Shown: positions 1-8,583 of the stretch, in pieces
Numbering within the stretch: position 1 is the stretch's first letter
Layout of the letters: the number at the start of each line of letters is the position of its first letter
Assembly (NCBI GenBank): GCA_002966495.1
Contig: CP016490.1
Coordinates: 1,612,001 to 1,676,000, forward strand
Direction of reading: 5' to 3'
DNA length: 64,000 nucleotides
Source of the DNA: Halomonas sp. GFAJ-1
Lineage (GTDB): Bacteria > Pseudomonadota > Gammaproteobacteria > Pseudomonadales > Halomonadaceae
Position numbers and translations under genes: made by a program
Notes under the pieces: model-generated
The model's database searches: none
Told to the model about the DNA's origin: nothing
The model's input: only the letters and a program-made list of their open reading frames with translations

Positions 1-1
1 G

Positions 2-1669
2 CTAGATGCGATTGATTTAAACAGCGCTGAGCGTATTGAGGTGATTCGCGGGCCCTCCTCGGTGCTTTATGGCAATGCGGCGGGTGGGGTAATTGATGTC
101 ACCACCGCCGATGGTCGCGATAACCCAGGCACACGGCTTAGCGTAGGTGCGGGCAGCGACGGTTACCAAAAAGTGGCGCTGCAGCAGGGGGGAGCCCAAG
201 GAGACTGGTCGCACCATGTGAGTCTTTCGGCACTCAAGGTGGACGGCTACCGTGAGCAAAGCTCAACTGAAAAGTACTTGCTGAATGCCAAGCTGCGCCG
301 TGAGTTAGGCAGTGAGCGGGCGTTAACCGCCATTATCAATTTGCTTGAAAACCCACGTTCAGAAGATCCGGGGGCGTTGAACGCCAGTGAAGTTTCGAGT
401 GGGCGACACCAGGCGGCCCCCAATGCCTTAGCACTGGACGCCCGGCAGCGGGTTGATCAACAGCTGATTGGCCTACAGTACGAAGACTTAACCGCGGGCC
501 CTGGCGAATTTTACCTTAAGGGGTTTATCGCCCGGCGTGACTTTGAGCAACAGTTGCCCTTTGTAGGCGATAGCCGCCTGGGCTTTCAGCGGGACTATGT
601 TGGCGCCAGCAGCGAATATCACCACGACATCACCTTGGGCGGCCTACCGCTAAACTACATTGTGGGCTCAGACGTGGCGCGCCAAGAGGATGAGCGCTTT
701 CGTAACAACGTTAACGCTCAAGGTAGCGTTGGTGAACAGTCGGCGGCAGAGACTCAAACCGCGACCTCTACCGGGGTATTTGCCCAGGGTGATTTGGCAC
801 TGACCGAGCAGGTGACGTTCTCTCTTGGCGCCCGCTTTGACCGCGTGGAGCTAAAGGTGGATGACCGCTATTTTGAAGATGGCGACCAAAGTGGCGAGCG
901 CACCTTTAACGAGTGGAGCGGTTCGGCGGGGCTTAGTTACCGTTACCGTCCACAGCATCAAGCCTATATCAATACGGGTACCGCCTTTGAAACGCCAACC
1001 TTTGCCGAGTTTGCTAACCCGGCAGGCGGTGGTTTTAACCCTGCTGTGGAGCCACAAAAAGCCTGGAACCGAGAAGTAGGTCTACGTGGCTATATGGCGC
1101 CATTGGCGATGGATTATGATTTGGCGCTATTTTCAGTACGGGTTCGTGATGAACTGGTGCCTTTTGATGAAGGGGGCCGCACCTTCTACCAAAACGCTGG
1201 TGATACCAGCCGCGATGGCCTGGAGTTGGCGGTTGGTTGGCGACTTGCCGACCAGTGGCGCTTAGATAGCGCTTTAACGCTGGCGCGCTATGAGTTTGAT
1301 AGTTTTGCCACCCCAAACGAGCGCTTTGATGGTAACCGTATTCCAGGCCTACCCGAGCAAACCTGGATGAACCAGCTTACTTGGCAGGGGTTGGATGAAC
1401 GCTTTGCCACGCTGGAAACCCAGTATGTTGGTGACCTGGTAGCGGATAACGCCAATGAGACAAAAATTGATAGCTATTGGCTGGTGAACCTACGGGTGGG
1501 AGATGGTTGGCAATTAGGAGGCGATACGCGCTTAAACGCTTATTTAGGAGTTCGGAACCTGTTTGATGAAACGTATTATGACAATGTGCGCTTAAATGGC
1601 ACTTTTGGCCGCTACTATGAACCCGCCCCAGGGCGCAGCGTATATGGCGGGGTGGAGCTTAGCTTTTAA
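2..1669 (+). CDS. TonB-dependent outer-membrane receptor, 5' truncated
   Basis: The reading frame is open from base 2, so the gene starts before the window. The first residues contain the plug-domain signature ERIEVIRGPSSVLYGNAAGG, found near the end of the plug in TonB-dependent siderophore and vitamin receptors. About 555 residues follow, rich in alternating aromatic and charged strands typical of the 22-strand barrel, with a conserved NLFDETYYD segment and a terminal aromatic residue (ELSF) used as the outer-membrane assembly signal. It would import a chelated metal or similar ligand using TonB-ExbBD energy. The substrate cannot be told from this part; TonB box and signal peptide lie outside the window. 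Confidence 0.93.
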   Translation, partial: LDAIDLNSAERIEVIRGPSSVLYGNAAGGVIDVTTADGRDNPGTRLSVGAGSDGYQKVALQQGGAQGDWSHHVSLSALKVDGYREQSSTEKYLLNAKLRRELGSERALTAIINLLENPRSEDPGALNASEVSSGRHQAAPNALALDARQRVDQQLIGLQYEDLTAGPGEFYLKGFIARRDFEQQLPFVGDSRLGFQRDYVGASSEYHHDITLGGLPLNYIVGSDVARQEDERFRNNVNAQGSVGEQSAAETQTATSTGVFAQGDLALTEQVTFSLGARFDRVELKVDDRYFEDGDQSGERTFNEWSGSAGLSYRYRPQHQAYINTGTAFETPTFAEFANPAGGGFNPAVEPQKAWNREVGLRGYMAPLAMDYDLALFSVRVRDELVPFDEGGRTFYQNAGDTSRDGLELAVGWRLADQWRLDSALTLARYEFDSFATPNERFDGNRIPGLPEQTWMNQLTWQGLDERFATLETQYVGDLVADNANETKIDSYWLVNLRVGDGWQLGGDTRLNAYLGVRNLFDETYYDNVRLNGTFGRYYEPAPGRSVYGGVELSF

Positions 1670-1672
1670 AGA

Positions 1673-1713
1673 ACGGTTTTTAAATACGGTTTTTAAAGGA
1701 CGTTTTTAAAGGG
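1673..1713. repeat. Three degenerate 13-14 bp tandem units
   Basis: Immediately after the receptor stop codon, the unit ACGGTTTTTAAA occurs three times in tandem with small variations. The repeats are T-rich and lie just upstream of a strong hairpin. No function is evident; slippage is the simplest origin. Confidence 0.6.
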
Positions 1714-1740
1714 ATGGCTATTACATATAGCGTTTAAGAA

Positions 1741-1767
1741 ACAGGGCAGCCCTAGGGTTGCCCTGTT
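1741..1767. terminator. Bidirectional terminator between convergent genes
   Basis: ACAGGGCA (1741-1748) pairs perfectly with TGCCCTGT (1760-1767), and the enclosed CCCTAGGG lets the whole 27-nt element fold back almost completely. It lies between the end of the TonB receptor gene and the end of the oxidoreductase gene, with only short T runs on each side. Confidence 0.75.
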
Positions 1768-1787
1768 TGGGTCTATGCTGTTGGGTG

Positions 1788-2789
1788 CTACGTTAGCTTG
1801 ACTAACATTTTACCGGTGTTGCCGCCTTCAAAAAGCGCTAAAAATGCATCAGGCGTGCTTTCAAGCCCTTCCTGAACCGTTTCTTTATAGCTGATGCTGC
1901 CTTTTGCTACTTGCGGCGCCACTTCGTTGAGAAAGTAGCGGTAGCTGGCCCAGTGATCCGCCACAATAAAGCCCTGCATTTTGGCTTTACGCACCACCAG
2001 TTGCGCTAAGTTACGAGGGCCAGGGGGCGGCGTTTCTGCATTGTAGCTATCAATCATGCCGCAGACAGCAATCCGCGCGCCTTCATTAAGCTGGCTTAGT
2101 GCAGCCTCTAAGCAGATGCCGCCAACGTTCTCGAAATAAACATCAATACCGTTGGGGCTCGCCAGCTTAATAGCATCGCTAAGTTCTTGAGCAGTGCGGT
2201 CACGATAACTTACCGGCTCGATACCTAATGATTCCAGCCAAGCGAGCTTATGAGCTGGTCCTGCAATGCCGACCACGTGACAGCCTTTCGCTTTAGCAAG
2301 CTGAACCGCCAACGACCCAACAGCACCGCTGGCGGCGCTGACCAGCACATTATCTCCTGGTTTGCACTCGGCGATGATATTTAAGCCTGTCCAGGCGGTC
2401 ATGCCAGGCATACCTAAGACGCCTAAATATGCCTGCTCTGGCACATCGATATCGGGTAGTGAGGTGACACCCTCTGCAGAAACCTGGGCAATATCTCGCC
2501 AGCCCCCCATGTGGCTGACGGTATCTCCTATCTTGAGGCGAGAGTCGTTGGACTCGATGACTTCTCCTATAGCGCCACCGTCCATGGGTTTGCCAAGCTC
2601 AAAAGGTGCGATATAGGTATGCATGCCGGTCATTCGGCCACGCATATAGGGGTCAACCGACAGCCAGTGGTTGCGAATGCGTACTTCGCCTTCGCCGAGG
2701 GCGGGAAGTTCCTGGTGTTCCAGCGAAAATAGTTCGCGCTCGGGCAAGCCGGTGGGGTAGCCAGTTAAGGTAAAAAACCGTGATTGCAT
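1788..2789 (-). CDS. NADP-dependent oxidoreductase, MDR superfamily (CurA/leukotriene B4 dehydrogenase-like)
   Basis: A 333-residue zinc-free medium-chain reductase. The N-terminal GroES-like part has the family segment DPYMRGRM, and the nucleotide fold carries AASGAVGS followed by QLAKAKGCHVVGIAG. Relatives reduce double bonds of alpha,beta-unsaturated aldehydes and ketones with NADPH in the cytoplasm. The frame is open further upstream to 2987, but the ATG at 2789 is preceded by a good AGGAGG site and gives the normal N-terminus (MQSRFFTL), so I use it. It is convergent with the TonB receptor gene and probably monocistronic. The exact substrate is unknown. Confidence 0.92.
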   Translation of the reverse strand: MQSRFFTLTGYPTGLPERELFSLEHQELPALGEGEVRIRNHWLSVDPYMRGRMTGMHTYIAPFELGKPMDGGAIGEVIESNDSRLKIGDTVSHMGGWRDIAQVSAEGVTSLPDIDVPEQAYLGVLGMPGMTAWTGLNIIAECKPGDNVLVSAASGAVGSLAVQLAKAKGCHVVGIAGPAHKLAWLESLGIEPVSYRDRTAQELSDAIKLASPNGIDVYFENVGGICLEAALSQLNEGARIAVCGMIDSYNAETPPPGPRNLAQLVVRKAKMQGFIVADHWASYRYFLNEVAPQVAKGSISYKETVQEGLESTPDAFLALFEGGNTGKMLVKLT

Positions 2790-2912
2790 GTATGCCTCCT
2801 GCTGATGCGAAGCGAATCTCCTTCTTGCAGGATAGAGACTGCTAGCATGCTCGCAAGTTCGCCTTGAAAAAATAGGAGGGCTGATACAGGTAAAAAAACA
2901 GTGACCATAAAA

Positions 2913-2934
2913 AGAGCGGCTAAGAAGCCGCTCT
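2913..2934 (-). terminator. Intrinsic terminator downstream of the RlpA-like gene
   Basis: AGAGCGGCT (2913-2921) pairs perfectly with AGCCGCTCT (2926-2934) around a 4-nt loop. On the minus strand a run of T follows the stem, so it ends transcription arriving from the gene at 3053-3433. Confidence 0.8.
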
Positions 2935-3052
2935 AGGTGGGTGCAACTGAAACAAATGTATTGAGTTGTTCGTTTAAGGGGTATCACACACTTGCGGGTG
3001 TGCTATCCGTTAACTCGCTACGTCGCCTGTACTGCAGGCTAGAACAGCAGGA

Positions 3053-3433
3053 TTAGTCTATCAGGGTCAGTAGAACAGGCGCCGTGCCTCGGCGAATCAT
3101 GCCAAGCTTAGTAGCTGCTCGTTTAGAGAGGTCAATGACACGCCCTTGAACAAAGGGGCCGCGGTCATTGATTAGAACCTCCACTTTCTGACCTGTATCG
3201 GGGCGGGTGACCAATACTTTGGTGCCGAACGGTAAGCTCGGGTGAGCAGCCGTTAGCGCCTGCTGATCAAAACGTTCACCACTGGCAGTGGTAGCGCCTT
3301 GAAAACGGTCACTGTAAAAAGAGGCAACGCCTCGTTGTGTTTCTAACTCATTGGCAACAGCGGTTGTAGCAGTACACGCAATAAGTATCGCTGCTAAACA
3401 GCTCGTTCGGATAAGTCGCTTATGGGCTCCCAT
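3053..3433 (-). CDS. Small RlpA-like protein with a double-psi beta-barrel domain
   Basis: 126 residues: an N-terminal export signal followed by one RlpA-like DPBB domain (about 35-126) with family motifs GVASFYSD, TASGERFD, LPFGTKVLVT and the NDRGPFVQGRVIDLS block holding the catalytic-type Asp. RlpA proteins are septal lytic transglycosylases that act on denuded peptidoglycan. This one lacks the C-terminal SPOR domain of full-length RlpA, so it is a minimal form and may not be septum-targeted. LIAC at residues 17-20 fits a lipobox, so it may be a lipoprotein; an alternative cleavage after AVA is also possible. Confidence 0.88.
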   Translation of the reverse strand: MGAHKRLIRTSCLAAILIACTATTAVANELETQRGVASFYSDRFQGATTASGERFDQQALTAAHPSLPFGTKVLVTRPDTGQKVEVLINDRGPFVQGRVIDLSKRAATKLGMIRRGTAPVLLTLID

Positions 3434-3747
3434 GGGAGTACCTCAGTTTTTTCATATCGAGGGTAATGCATCGATGAGGTGCCGATTAGGCTCTCCGATA
3501 GTAGCGTGCCCGTTTGGAGTCAGCAAGCTTTAAGAAGATCGATGCAAATGGCTCCATAATTACGATTTTTTTAATTTTTTGTAGTTGGCCTTGGGATTCA
3601 GTCAGTTACTGCCCCCAGGCTAATTTATAATCGAACAATGTTTTTTTGTGCGCTGCAGTATTTTAAATGCTCACGCTGTTCATGTAAGCATCATATAATT
3701 TAGCCTAGCTATAGCTCGCGTATGACTGTCACCCATAAGGATGCCCC
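3434..3747 (+). promoter_or_regulatory. 314-bp intergenic region with a candidate promoter for the PPC-repeat gene
   Basis: This AT-rich divergent region separates the RlpA-like gene from the PPC-repeat gene. A perfect TATAAT lies at 3694-3699 on the plus strand, about 50 bp before the ATG at 3748, but there is no convincing -35 box at 17 bp. No other gene or repeat was seen. Confidence 0.4.
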
Positions 3748-5154
3748 ATGGCCAAGTCTTCTCCTCTTTCGCTAATTATTGTTGCCGTTGGCGGTGCTGC
3801 TGTTGGTTTTTTAGCGGCGCAAACACTGTCTAGTTCGGAGCCTGATGCTGAAGAGCCTCAGCCACAAAGTACGCTTGAAAGCTTAACGCTAGGCGAGCGG
3901 GTAAATGGGGAGATTACGTCAACCAGCGAGCTAAATGGCAAAGATGGTAGCCGCTTTTTACGCTATGCCATCAATTTGGAAGAGGGGGCGCTGGTTGAGT
4001 TTTCCCTACGGGGCGCATTACAAGGTGTGTTTGCACTGTATGACGACCAGCTAGCGTTACTGGGAAGTGGCCCTACGCTGCGCCAGCCTATCAAAGAGGG
4101 TGGAGAGTACATAGTGGTGGTTAGCGGCGTCGATGAGCACAGCTATGGCCCCTTTAGCATTAATAGCCGCGCCATTGAGCTGAGTGATTCAGACACCCTC
4201 ACCATCGAGACACCTATTGATAGTTGGCTTGAGGGGGCTTCCCGCGAGTTAACGCTCACGATAGAAGAAGCTGGCATGTATCAAATTGAGATGCTGGCCG
4301 ATGACTTTGATGCCTACTTAGAGCTGGAAGGCCCCGGCGGCTATTACCGTGAAGACGACGATAGCGCAGGGAATCTCAATGCGCGAATTGTCGATTTTCT
4401 CGCGCCTGGTGACTACCAGGTAACCGCGCGTTCGGCCTACGGTGAAGGCAATGGATTATTTACGTTAACCGCTGAGCCAAAAACGTTACCAGGAGATGGC
4501 GAGCTGCGTAACGATGGCACAATTACTTCTAACGAGACGTTGAATGGTTGGTACAGCGGTCAGGCGCTTCACTATGAGCTAGACATTGAAGACGCGGGCA
4601 TGTACCAAATTGAGATGAGCTCAAGCGACGTAGATGCTTATCTTGAGTTAGAAGGCCCTAACGGCTATTTCCGCGAAGATGATGACAGCGCGGGCAACCT
4701 AGACGCACGAATTGCGGATTTCTTAGCGCCAGGCGTGTACCGGCTCACTGCGCGCACCGCTTTTGGCAATGACAGCGGTTTATTTTCCCTTTCAGTATTG
4801 CCGCGTGATTTACCTAACGGCGTCGAGCTGCGTAATGAAGGCGTGTTAACGCTGGGTGAAACGTTAAATGGCTGGTACAGCGGTGAACCGCTGACCTATG
4901 AACTCACCCTGGAAGAGAGTTCTCAGGTAACGCTGGCCATGCGCTCCAGCGACTTTGATGCCTACCTTGAGCTATACGGTGAAGGCGTCTCCTACAGTGA
5001 TGATGATGGTGGCAGCGGCACCGACGCACTGCTGGAACAAGCGCTGCTGCCGGGCACCTACACCGTCATTGCTCGTGGCTTTAGCACCCGTGGTAGCGGA
5101 ATGTTCGAGCTTCAGGTAAGTGCGGAACCCGCAAATATTCAGCCGACGACCTAA
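3748..5154 (+). CDS. Membrane-anchored protein with PPC-type beta-sandwich repeats
   Basis: 468 residues. Residues 8-25 form a single N-terminal hydrophobic segment, so the rest is probably periplasmic or lipid-anchored by an uncleaved signal. Four tandem units of about 100 residues follow (roughly 45-145, 150-245, 250-350, 355-460), each resembling bacterial pre-peptidase C-terminal (PPC) domains; the two middle units are nearly identical around DAYLELEGP and REDDDSAGNL. No protease or other catalytic domain is attached, which is unusual because PPC domains usually trail enzymes. The acidic DDD patches could bind calcium. Function unknown. AAGGA precedes the ATG. Confidence 0.8.
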   Translation: MAKSSPLSLIIVAVGGAAVGFLAAQTLSSSEPDAEEPQPQSTLESLTLGERVNGEITSTSELNGKDGSRFLRYAINLEEGALVEFSLRGALQGVFALYDDQLALLGSGPTLRQPIKEGGEYIVVVSGVDEHSYGPFSINSRAIELSDSDTLTIETPIDSWLEGASRELTLTIEEAGMYQIEMLADDFDAYLELEGPGGYYREDDDSAGNLNARIVDFLAPGDYQVTARSAYGEGNGLFTLTAEPKTLPGDGELRNDGTITSNETLNGWYSGQALHYELDIEDAGMYQIEMSSSDVDAYLELEGPNGYFREDDDSAGNLDARIADFLAPGVYRLTARTAFGNDSGLFSLSVLPRDLPNGVELRNEGVLTLGETLNGWYSGEPLTYELTLEESSQVTLAMRSSDFDAYLELYGEGVSYSDDDGGSGTDALLEQALLPGTYTVIARGFSTRGSGMFELQVSAEPANIQPTT

Positions 5155-5209
5155 GCATAAACTCAACGTTCAAACGCTCGTGTTTATGCGTTAAGCGTAC
5201 CGACTTTTT

Positions 5210-5245
5210 AGGCCATCTTACCCTTGCCATAGGGTGAGATGGCCT
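5210..5245. terminator. Bidirectional terminator
   Basis: A 15-bp stem with one mismatch (5210-5224 with 5231-5245) and a 6-nt loop, flanked by TTTTTA on the left. It separates the PPC-repeat gene from the convergent EamA transporter gene. Confidence 0.8.
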
Positions 5246-5246
5246 G

Positions 5247-6125
5247 TTAACGACCCGCTTTTAAACAGCCTACCACTACTAACATGGCGGCACAGGGTGG
5301 CCGCCAATCCAGCACGCTCACCCCGGCTGCTACTAACAACGCGGCCGCCAGAATTGGTACTCCATAAGCAAGGCTGCCAACGATGCTTGCTTGCCCTAGG
5401 CGCAGCGCTTTGTCCCAGGCGACCATGGCTATGCCATAAGGACCCAGCCCCAGGGCGATGCCTGCTAGCAGGGCGTCGCCACTCGGCACCTCAATACTTC
5501 CTTCCATGAGCAGGCTCGCACTGGTTGCAATCGCGCAAGCAACCAGCAATAAGCGCGGCAGCAGCGGCGTTAAGGCCAGCGGAGCCGCTTGGCCTAACCA
5601 AGAGTAAAGAGCCCAACAGCAGGCAGCGAGTAGTGCTAATGCATAGCCAGTGGTTGCTCCGCCAAACCCACCACTTAGCGCTTGGGGTAACAATAGTAGG
5701 GCAGCGCCAGAAAACGCGATAAGTGCCCCTATAACCCCTGCCATGCGTAGTTTGCCAAAGCGACTCCACTGACTTAATAGCACAAACAATACGGGCCACG
5801 TGTAAGTAATGAGGGCGGCTTCTGCGGCAGGTGCCAGGCGCATGCCAATAAAGTAACTGCTGACAGCGCCAAATATAAGCAGCGGAACGCCCAGCCATAC
5901 GCTGAGCTGCCACCTTTTACTTAACATTGTCACAGGTACCCTGTGGCTAAGCGGAAGTGTGGCTAGGGCACCTGCCAAGAGTGTGAGTGCGGTTAATTGC
6001 AGTGGGGAAGACGTGCGGGCAAGCTCTGCCAATAGCGGAGCTACGCTCCAGAGCATCACGGCCACTAACGCCGCGACAATGCTGTACCAAGGTGACGCCA
6101 CAACGGTTGAGTGAGCGGGATACAT
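5247..6125 (-). CDS. EamA-family (DMT superfamily) transporter
   Basis: 292 residues with about ten hydrophobic segments in two homologous halves, the EamA arrangement. SVAPLLAELAR in the first half and PYGIAMVAWDKAL in the second fit the family, and the latter resembles aromatic amino acid exporters of the YddG type. Probably an inner-membrane exporter of amino acids or related metabolites. It is divergent from a LysR regulator, which suggests substrate-induced export controlled by that regulator. Substrate not determinable from sequence. Confidence 0.85.
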   Translation of the reverse strand: MYPAHSTVVASPWYSIVAALVAVMLWSVAPLLAELARTSSPLQLTALTLLAGALATLPLSHRVPVTMLSKRWQLSVWLGVPLLIFGAVSSYFIGMRLAPAAEAALITYTWPVLFVLLSQWSRFGKLRMAGVIGALIAFSGAALLLLPQALSGGFGGATTGYALALLAACCWALYSWLGQAAPLALTPLLPRLLLVACAIATSASLLMEGSIEVPSGDALLAGIALGLGPYGIAMVAWDKALRLGQASIVGSLAYGVPILAAALLVAAGVSVLDWRPPCAAMLVVVGCLKAGR

Positions 6126-6170
6126 GGAGTTCTCCTTGTCTTTTTGAAACTCCCCGCAGCATACTCAGAA

Positions 6171-6201
6171 GTGATGTATCACAATATCAATCTTTTGTGA
6201 T
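6171..6201. promoter_or_regulatory. Candidate LysR operator between the EamA and LysR genes
   Basis: ATCACAA (6178-6184) and TTGTGAT (6195-6201) form a perfect inverted repeat with a 10-bp spacer. An overlapping palindrome, GTGAT-GT-ATCAC, covers 6171-6182. Further GTGAT copies lie toward the regulator start. The position in a 100-bp divergent region fits a LysR binding site. Confidence 0.6.
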
Positions 6202-6225
6202 TGGTTTTATCAATAATGGTGATGT

Positions 6226-7113
6226 ATGCGAGCGCCCACATTAGATCTGACGCTTTTGCGAACGCTGGTGGCAATATCTGATACGGGTAGTGTGACCGCC
6301 GCAGCCAAACGGTTAGCGTATACCCAGTCCACCGTGAGTATGCAGCTGCAGCGTTTAGAAACGCAGTTAGCGCTTCGTTTGCATGAGCGAGAAGGGCGGC
6401 GCTTACGCTTCACCTCTGAAGGTGAGCGCTTACTGACCCATGCTCGTCGCTTACTAGCCCTTAACGATGAAGCGTGGAGCGACATGCAGGCGCGGCAAGT
6501 GACGGGCGATTTAACGCTTGGTATTCCTGAAGATTACGCTTCTCTACTGCCGTCGGTATTTGCTTACTTTCATCAACTCTACCCATCGGTAGGCCTAACG
6601 GTAATTTGTGGCACCAGCGCGCACCTGGTTGAGCAGGTAAAGGCCGCTGAGATTGACCTGGCACTGGTAACGCGCCAACGTAATTCGCCGGGTGGAGAGG
6701 TGATTCGCCGTGAGCCGCTTGTTTGGGCGGTGGGTATTAACCAGCACCCCCTGCTAAGTGACCCTATCCCGCTTGCCCTCTACTCCCCAGGCGCGGATCT
6801 GTTTCGTGACGTGGCAGAACAAGCGCTGCAAGCCGCTGGCCGAACGTGGCGCGTGGCCTATACCAGCCAGTCTATGGCAGGCCTTGCGCCTATCGTCACC
6901 GCAGGGCTCGCCGTGGTAGTGGTTACCCGCAGCATGCTGACCCCTTCGCTACGGCCTTTAGATGAAAGCAGCGGTATGCCAGCGTTACCTTTGATTGAGT
7001 TAGCCCTGCACCGGGCGCCTCATCGGCCTTCAGAGCCAGCCCGAAGGCTTGGTGAGTTAATTCGTGAACAGTTGGCGACACCCACAGCGCGCCACTGTTT
7101 TTCCGAGCGCTAG
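6226..7113 (+). CDS. LysR-family transcriptional regulator
   Basis: 295 residues. The N-terminal winged helix-turn-helix covers about residues 7-65 (LRTLVAISDTGSVTAAAKRL, then TQSTVSMQLQRLE), and the rest matches the two-lobe LysR ligand domain. It is transcribed divergently from the EamA exporter and presumably controls it and itself through the dyad between them. The N-terminal domain resembles activators of the exporter-linked LysR group. The ligand is unknown. The ribosome site before ATG 6226 is weak; an ATG at 6222 is out of frame. Confidence 0.9.
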   Translation: MRAPTLDLTLLRTLVAISDTGSVTAAAKRLAYTQSTVSMQLQRLETQLALRLHEREGRRLRFTSEGERLLTHARRLLALNDEAWSDMQARQVTGDLTLGIPEDYASLLPSVFAYFHQLYPSVGLTVICGTSAHLVEQVKAAEIDLALVTRQRNSPGGEVIRREPLVWAVGINQHPLLSDPIPLALYSPGADLFRDVAEQALQAAGRTWRVAYTSQSMAGLAPIVTAGLAVVVVTRSMLTPSLRPLDESSGMPALPLIELALHRAPHRPSEPARRLGELIREQLATPTARHCFSER

Positions 7114-7227
7114 AAACAGAGATTAGTCGAAAGGGGGTGTTATAAATTCTGCTACTCTATATGACTGAACTACGCTTAATTCTGGTAGTACACGATTAGC
7201 TCACGTGATTAGCCGTAGGAGCACTCA

Positions 7228-7785
7228 ATGCACGAGTTGGATCACTATATCTACCCACACAGGGTGCTGCACTGGTTGGTGGCAGGTGTCGTACTGCTCT
7301 CCTTGTTGACCGGGTTAACGCTGGGGTTTTTAGGTTATGAGGGAACCGTCAATTTAGTAGGCAATACGTTGACTAATTTTCTCTACACGAGCCACAAAAC
7401 GCTGGGTGTCGCCCTCTTGCTGTTGATGACGCTACGCATCATTACCCGCTTAGCATTTCTTATTCCAGATCATGACCCACCCCTTAATAGGTTTGAGCGG
7501 GTTGCCAGCACCAGCGTGCATCACTTGCTCTACTTGGCGTTAATTGTCATGCCGCTGTTAGGCTGGGCCGCTACCGCTAGCGGGGGGTTCCCTGTGGAGT
7601 TTTTCCACTGGCACTTGCCGGGGCTAATTGGCGAGCATAAGGCGCTTTCAGAAGAGCTGTTTATGTGGCACGAGCGTTTGGGGTGGGCCATTGTTGCCTT
7701 GCTGGCGCTGCACGTAACGGGGGCGCTATACCATTGGCAAATTAAGCGCGACAACGTGATGAAACGCATGAGCTTGTTTGATTAA
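7228..7785 (+). CDS. Cytochrome b561-type membrane protein (CybB-like)
   Basis: 185 residues with four transmembrane helices and the histidines expected for two b haems: HRVLHW near residue 11, SHKTLG near 55, the helix-3 HH pair, and HERLGWA plus ALHV in helix 4. The family carries electrons from quinol to periplasmic acceptors, with E. coli CybB acting as a superoxide:ubiquinone oxidoreductase. GTAGGAG precedes the ATG. A ZIP-like membrane protein gene follows after 48 bp and may be cotranscribed. Partner acceptor unknown. Confidence 0.88.
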   Translation: MHELDHYIYPHRVLHWLVAGVVLLSLLTGLTLGFLGYEGTVNLVGNTLTNFLYTSHKTLGVALLLLMTLRIITRLAFLIPDHDPPLNRFERVASTSVHHLLYLALIVMPLLGWAATASGGFPVEFFHWHLPGLIGEHKALSEELFMWHERLGWAIVALLALHVTGALYHWQIKRDNVMKRMSLFD

Positions 7786-7833
7786 CCCAACCCTTTAACG
7801 TCCGATTCTTCAAGCAACAAGGAGTGTTGTTTT

Positions 7834-8556
7834 ATGTGGCTGCAGCTGGCATTTGCCCTAGGGTTGGCGGCCATTCATCTATTTGCAGGCAAGCTTCAAC
7901 GTTTGAATGCGCTCCCTCGGAGCGCTTGGCTCTCCTTTGCGGGGGGCGTTTCAGTGGGCTATGTGTTCGTCCACATTTTTCCGGCGCTTAGTGAGGCCCA
8001 TGAAACTATTACAGCCCATGGGCCGCTCTTTGTGCTTGAGCATAACGCCTACATCGTTGCTTTAACGGGCTTAGCGGTATTTTACGGCTTGGAGCAGGTA
8101 ACCAAGCAGTACTCCCGCCGTGATGGTAAACAGAAGCCTGCCACCCTGGGGAAATTACAGGGTGTTTTCTGGGTCCACATTGGTTCTTTTTCACTCTATA
8201 ACGCCCTTATTGGTTATCTATTGGTATATCGCGATAATCAGCTACCAGAAGTGTTGTTCTTCTTTTTAGCCATGGGGTTTCATTTTCTAGTTAACGATCA
8301 CGGTTTGGTGCAGCATCATCGTCATATTTATATGGCCAAAGGTCGGTGGGTGCTGGCGGCTGCTGTGTTTATGGGCTGGTTAGTAGGACAGGCGTTCCAA
8401 GTAACAGACGCGGTTATCAGCCTGGTGTATGCCTTTGTAGCGGGGGGATTGGTGCTCAACGTACTAAAAGAGGAGTTGCCAGAAGATCGTAATAGCCAGT
8501 TTTTACCTTTCGCCGTGGGGGCTGCGGGGTGTGCTGCCTTGCTGGTTTTCTCCTAG
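7834..8556 (+). CDS. ZIP-like integral membrane protein
   Basis: 240 residues, about eight hydrophobic helices. The His-bearing helix HIFPALSEAH, the mid-protein GFHFLVNDHGLVQHHRH stretch and the late FVAGGLVLNVLKEELPE segment resemble ZIP divalent metal transporters, in which such helices coordinate Zn2+ or Fe2+. The overall match is remote, so transport is an inference. A strong AAGGAG lies upstream. It follows the cytochrome b561 gene closely, a possible redox-metal pairing, and is convergent with the diguanylate cyclase gene 27 bp away. Confidence 0.6.
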   Translation: MWLQLAFALGLAAIHLFAGKLQRLNALPRSAWLSFAGGVSVGYVFVHIFPALSEAHETITAHGPLFVLEHNAYIVALTGLAVFYGLEQVTKQYSRRDGKQKPATLGKLQGVFWVHIGSFSLYNALIGYLLVYRDNQLPEVLFFFLAMGFHFLVNDHGLVQHHRHIYMAKGRWVLAAAVFMGWLVGQAFQVTDAVISLVYAFVAGGLVLNVLKEELPEDRNSQFLPFAVGAAGCAALLVFS

Positions 8557-8583
8557 GCTGTTTTCTTAAAAAGCCAGTGACCG

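Noticed and set aside
2790..2987. N-terminal extension of the MDR oxidoreductase
   Set aside because: It has no homology to the family, crosses the RlpA terminator hairpin, and ATG 2789 has an AGGAGG site.
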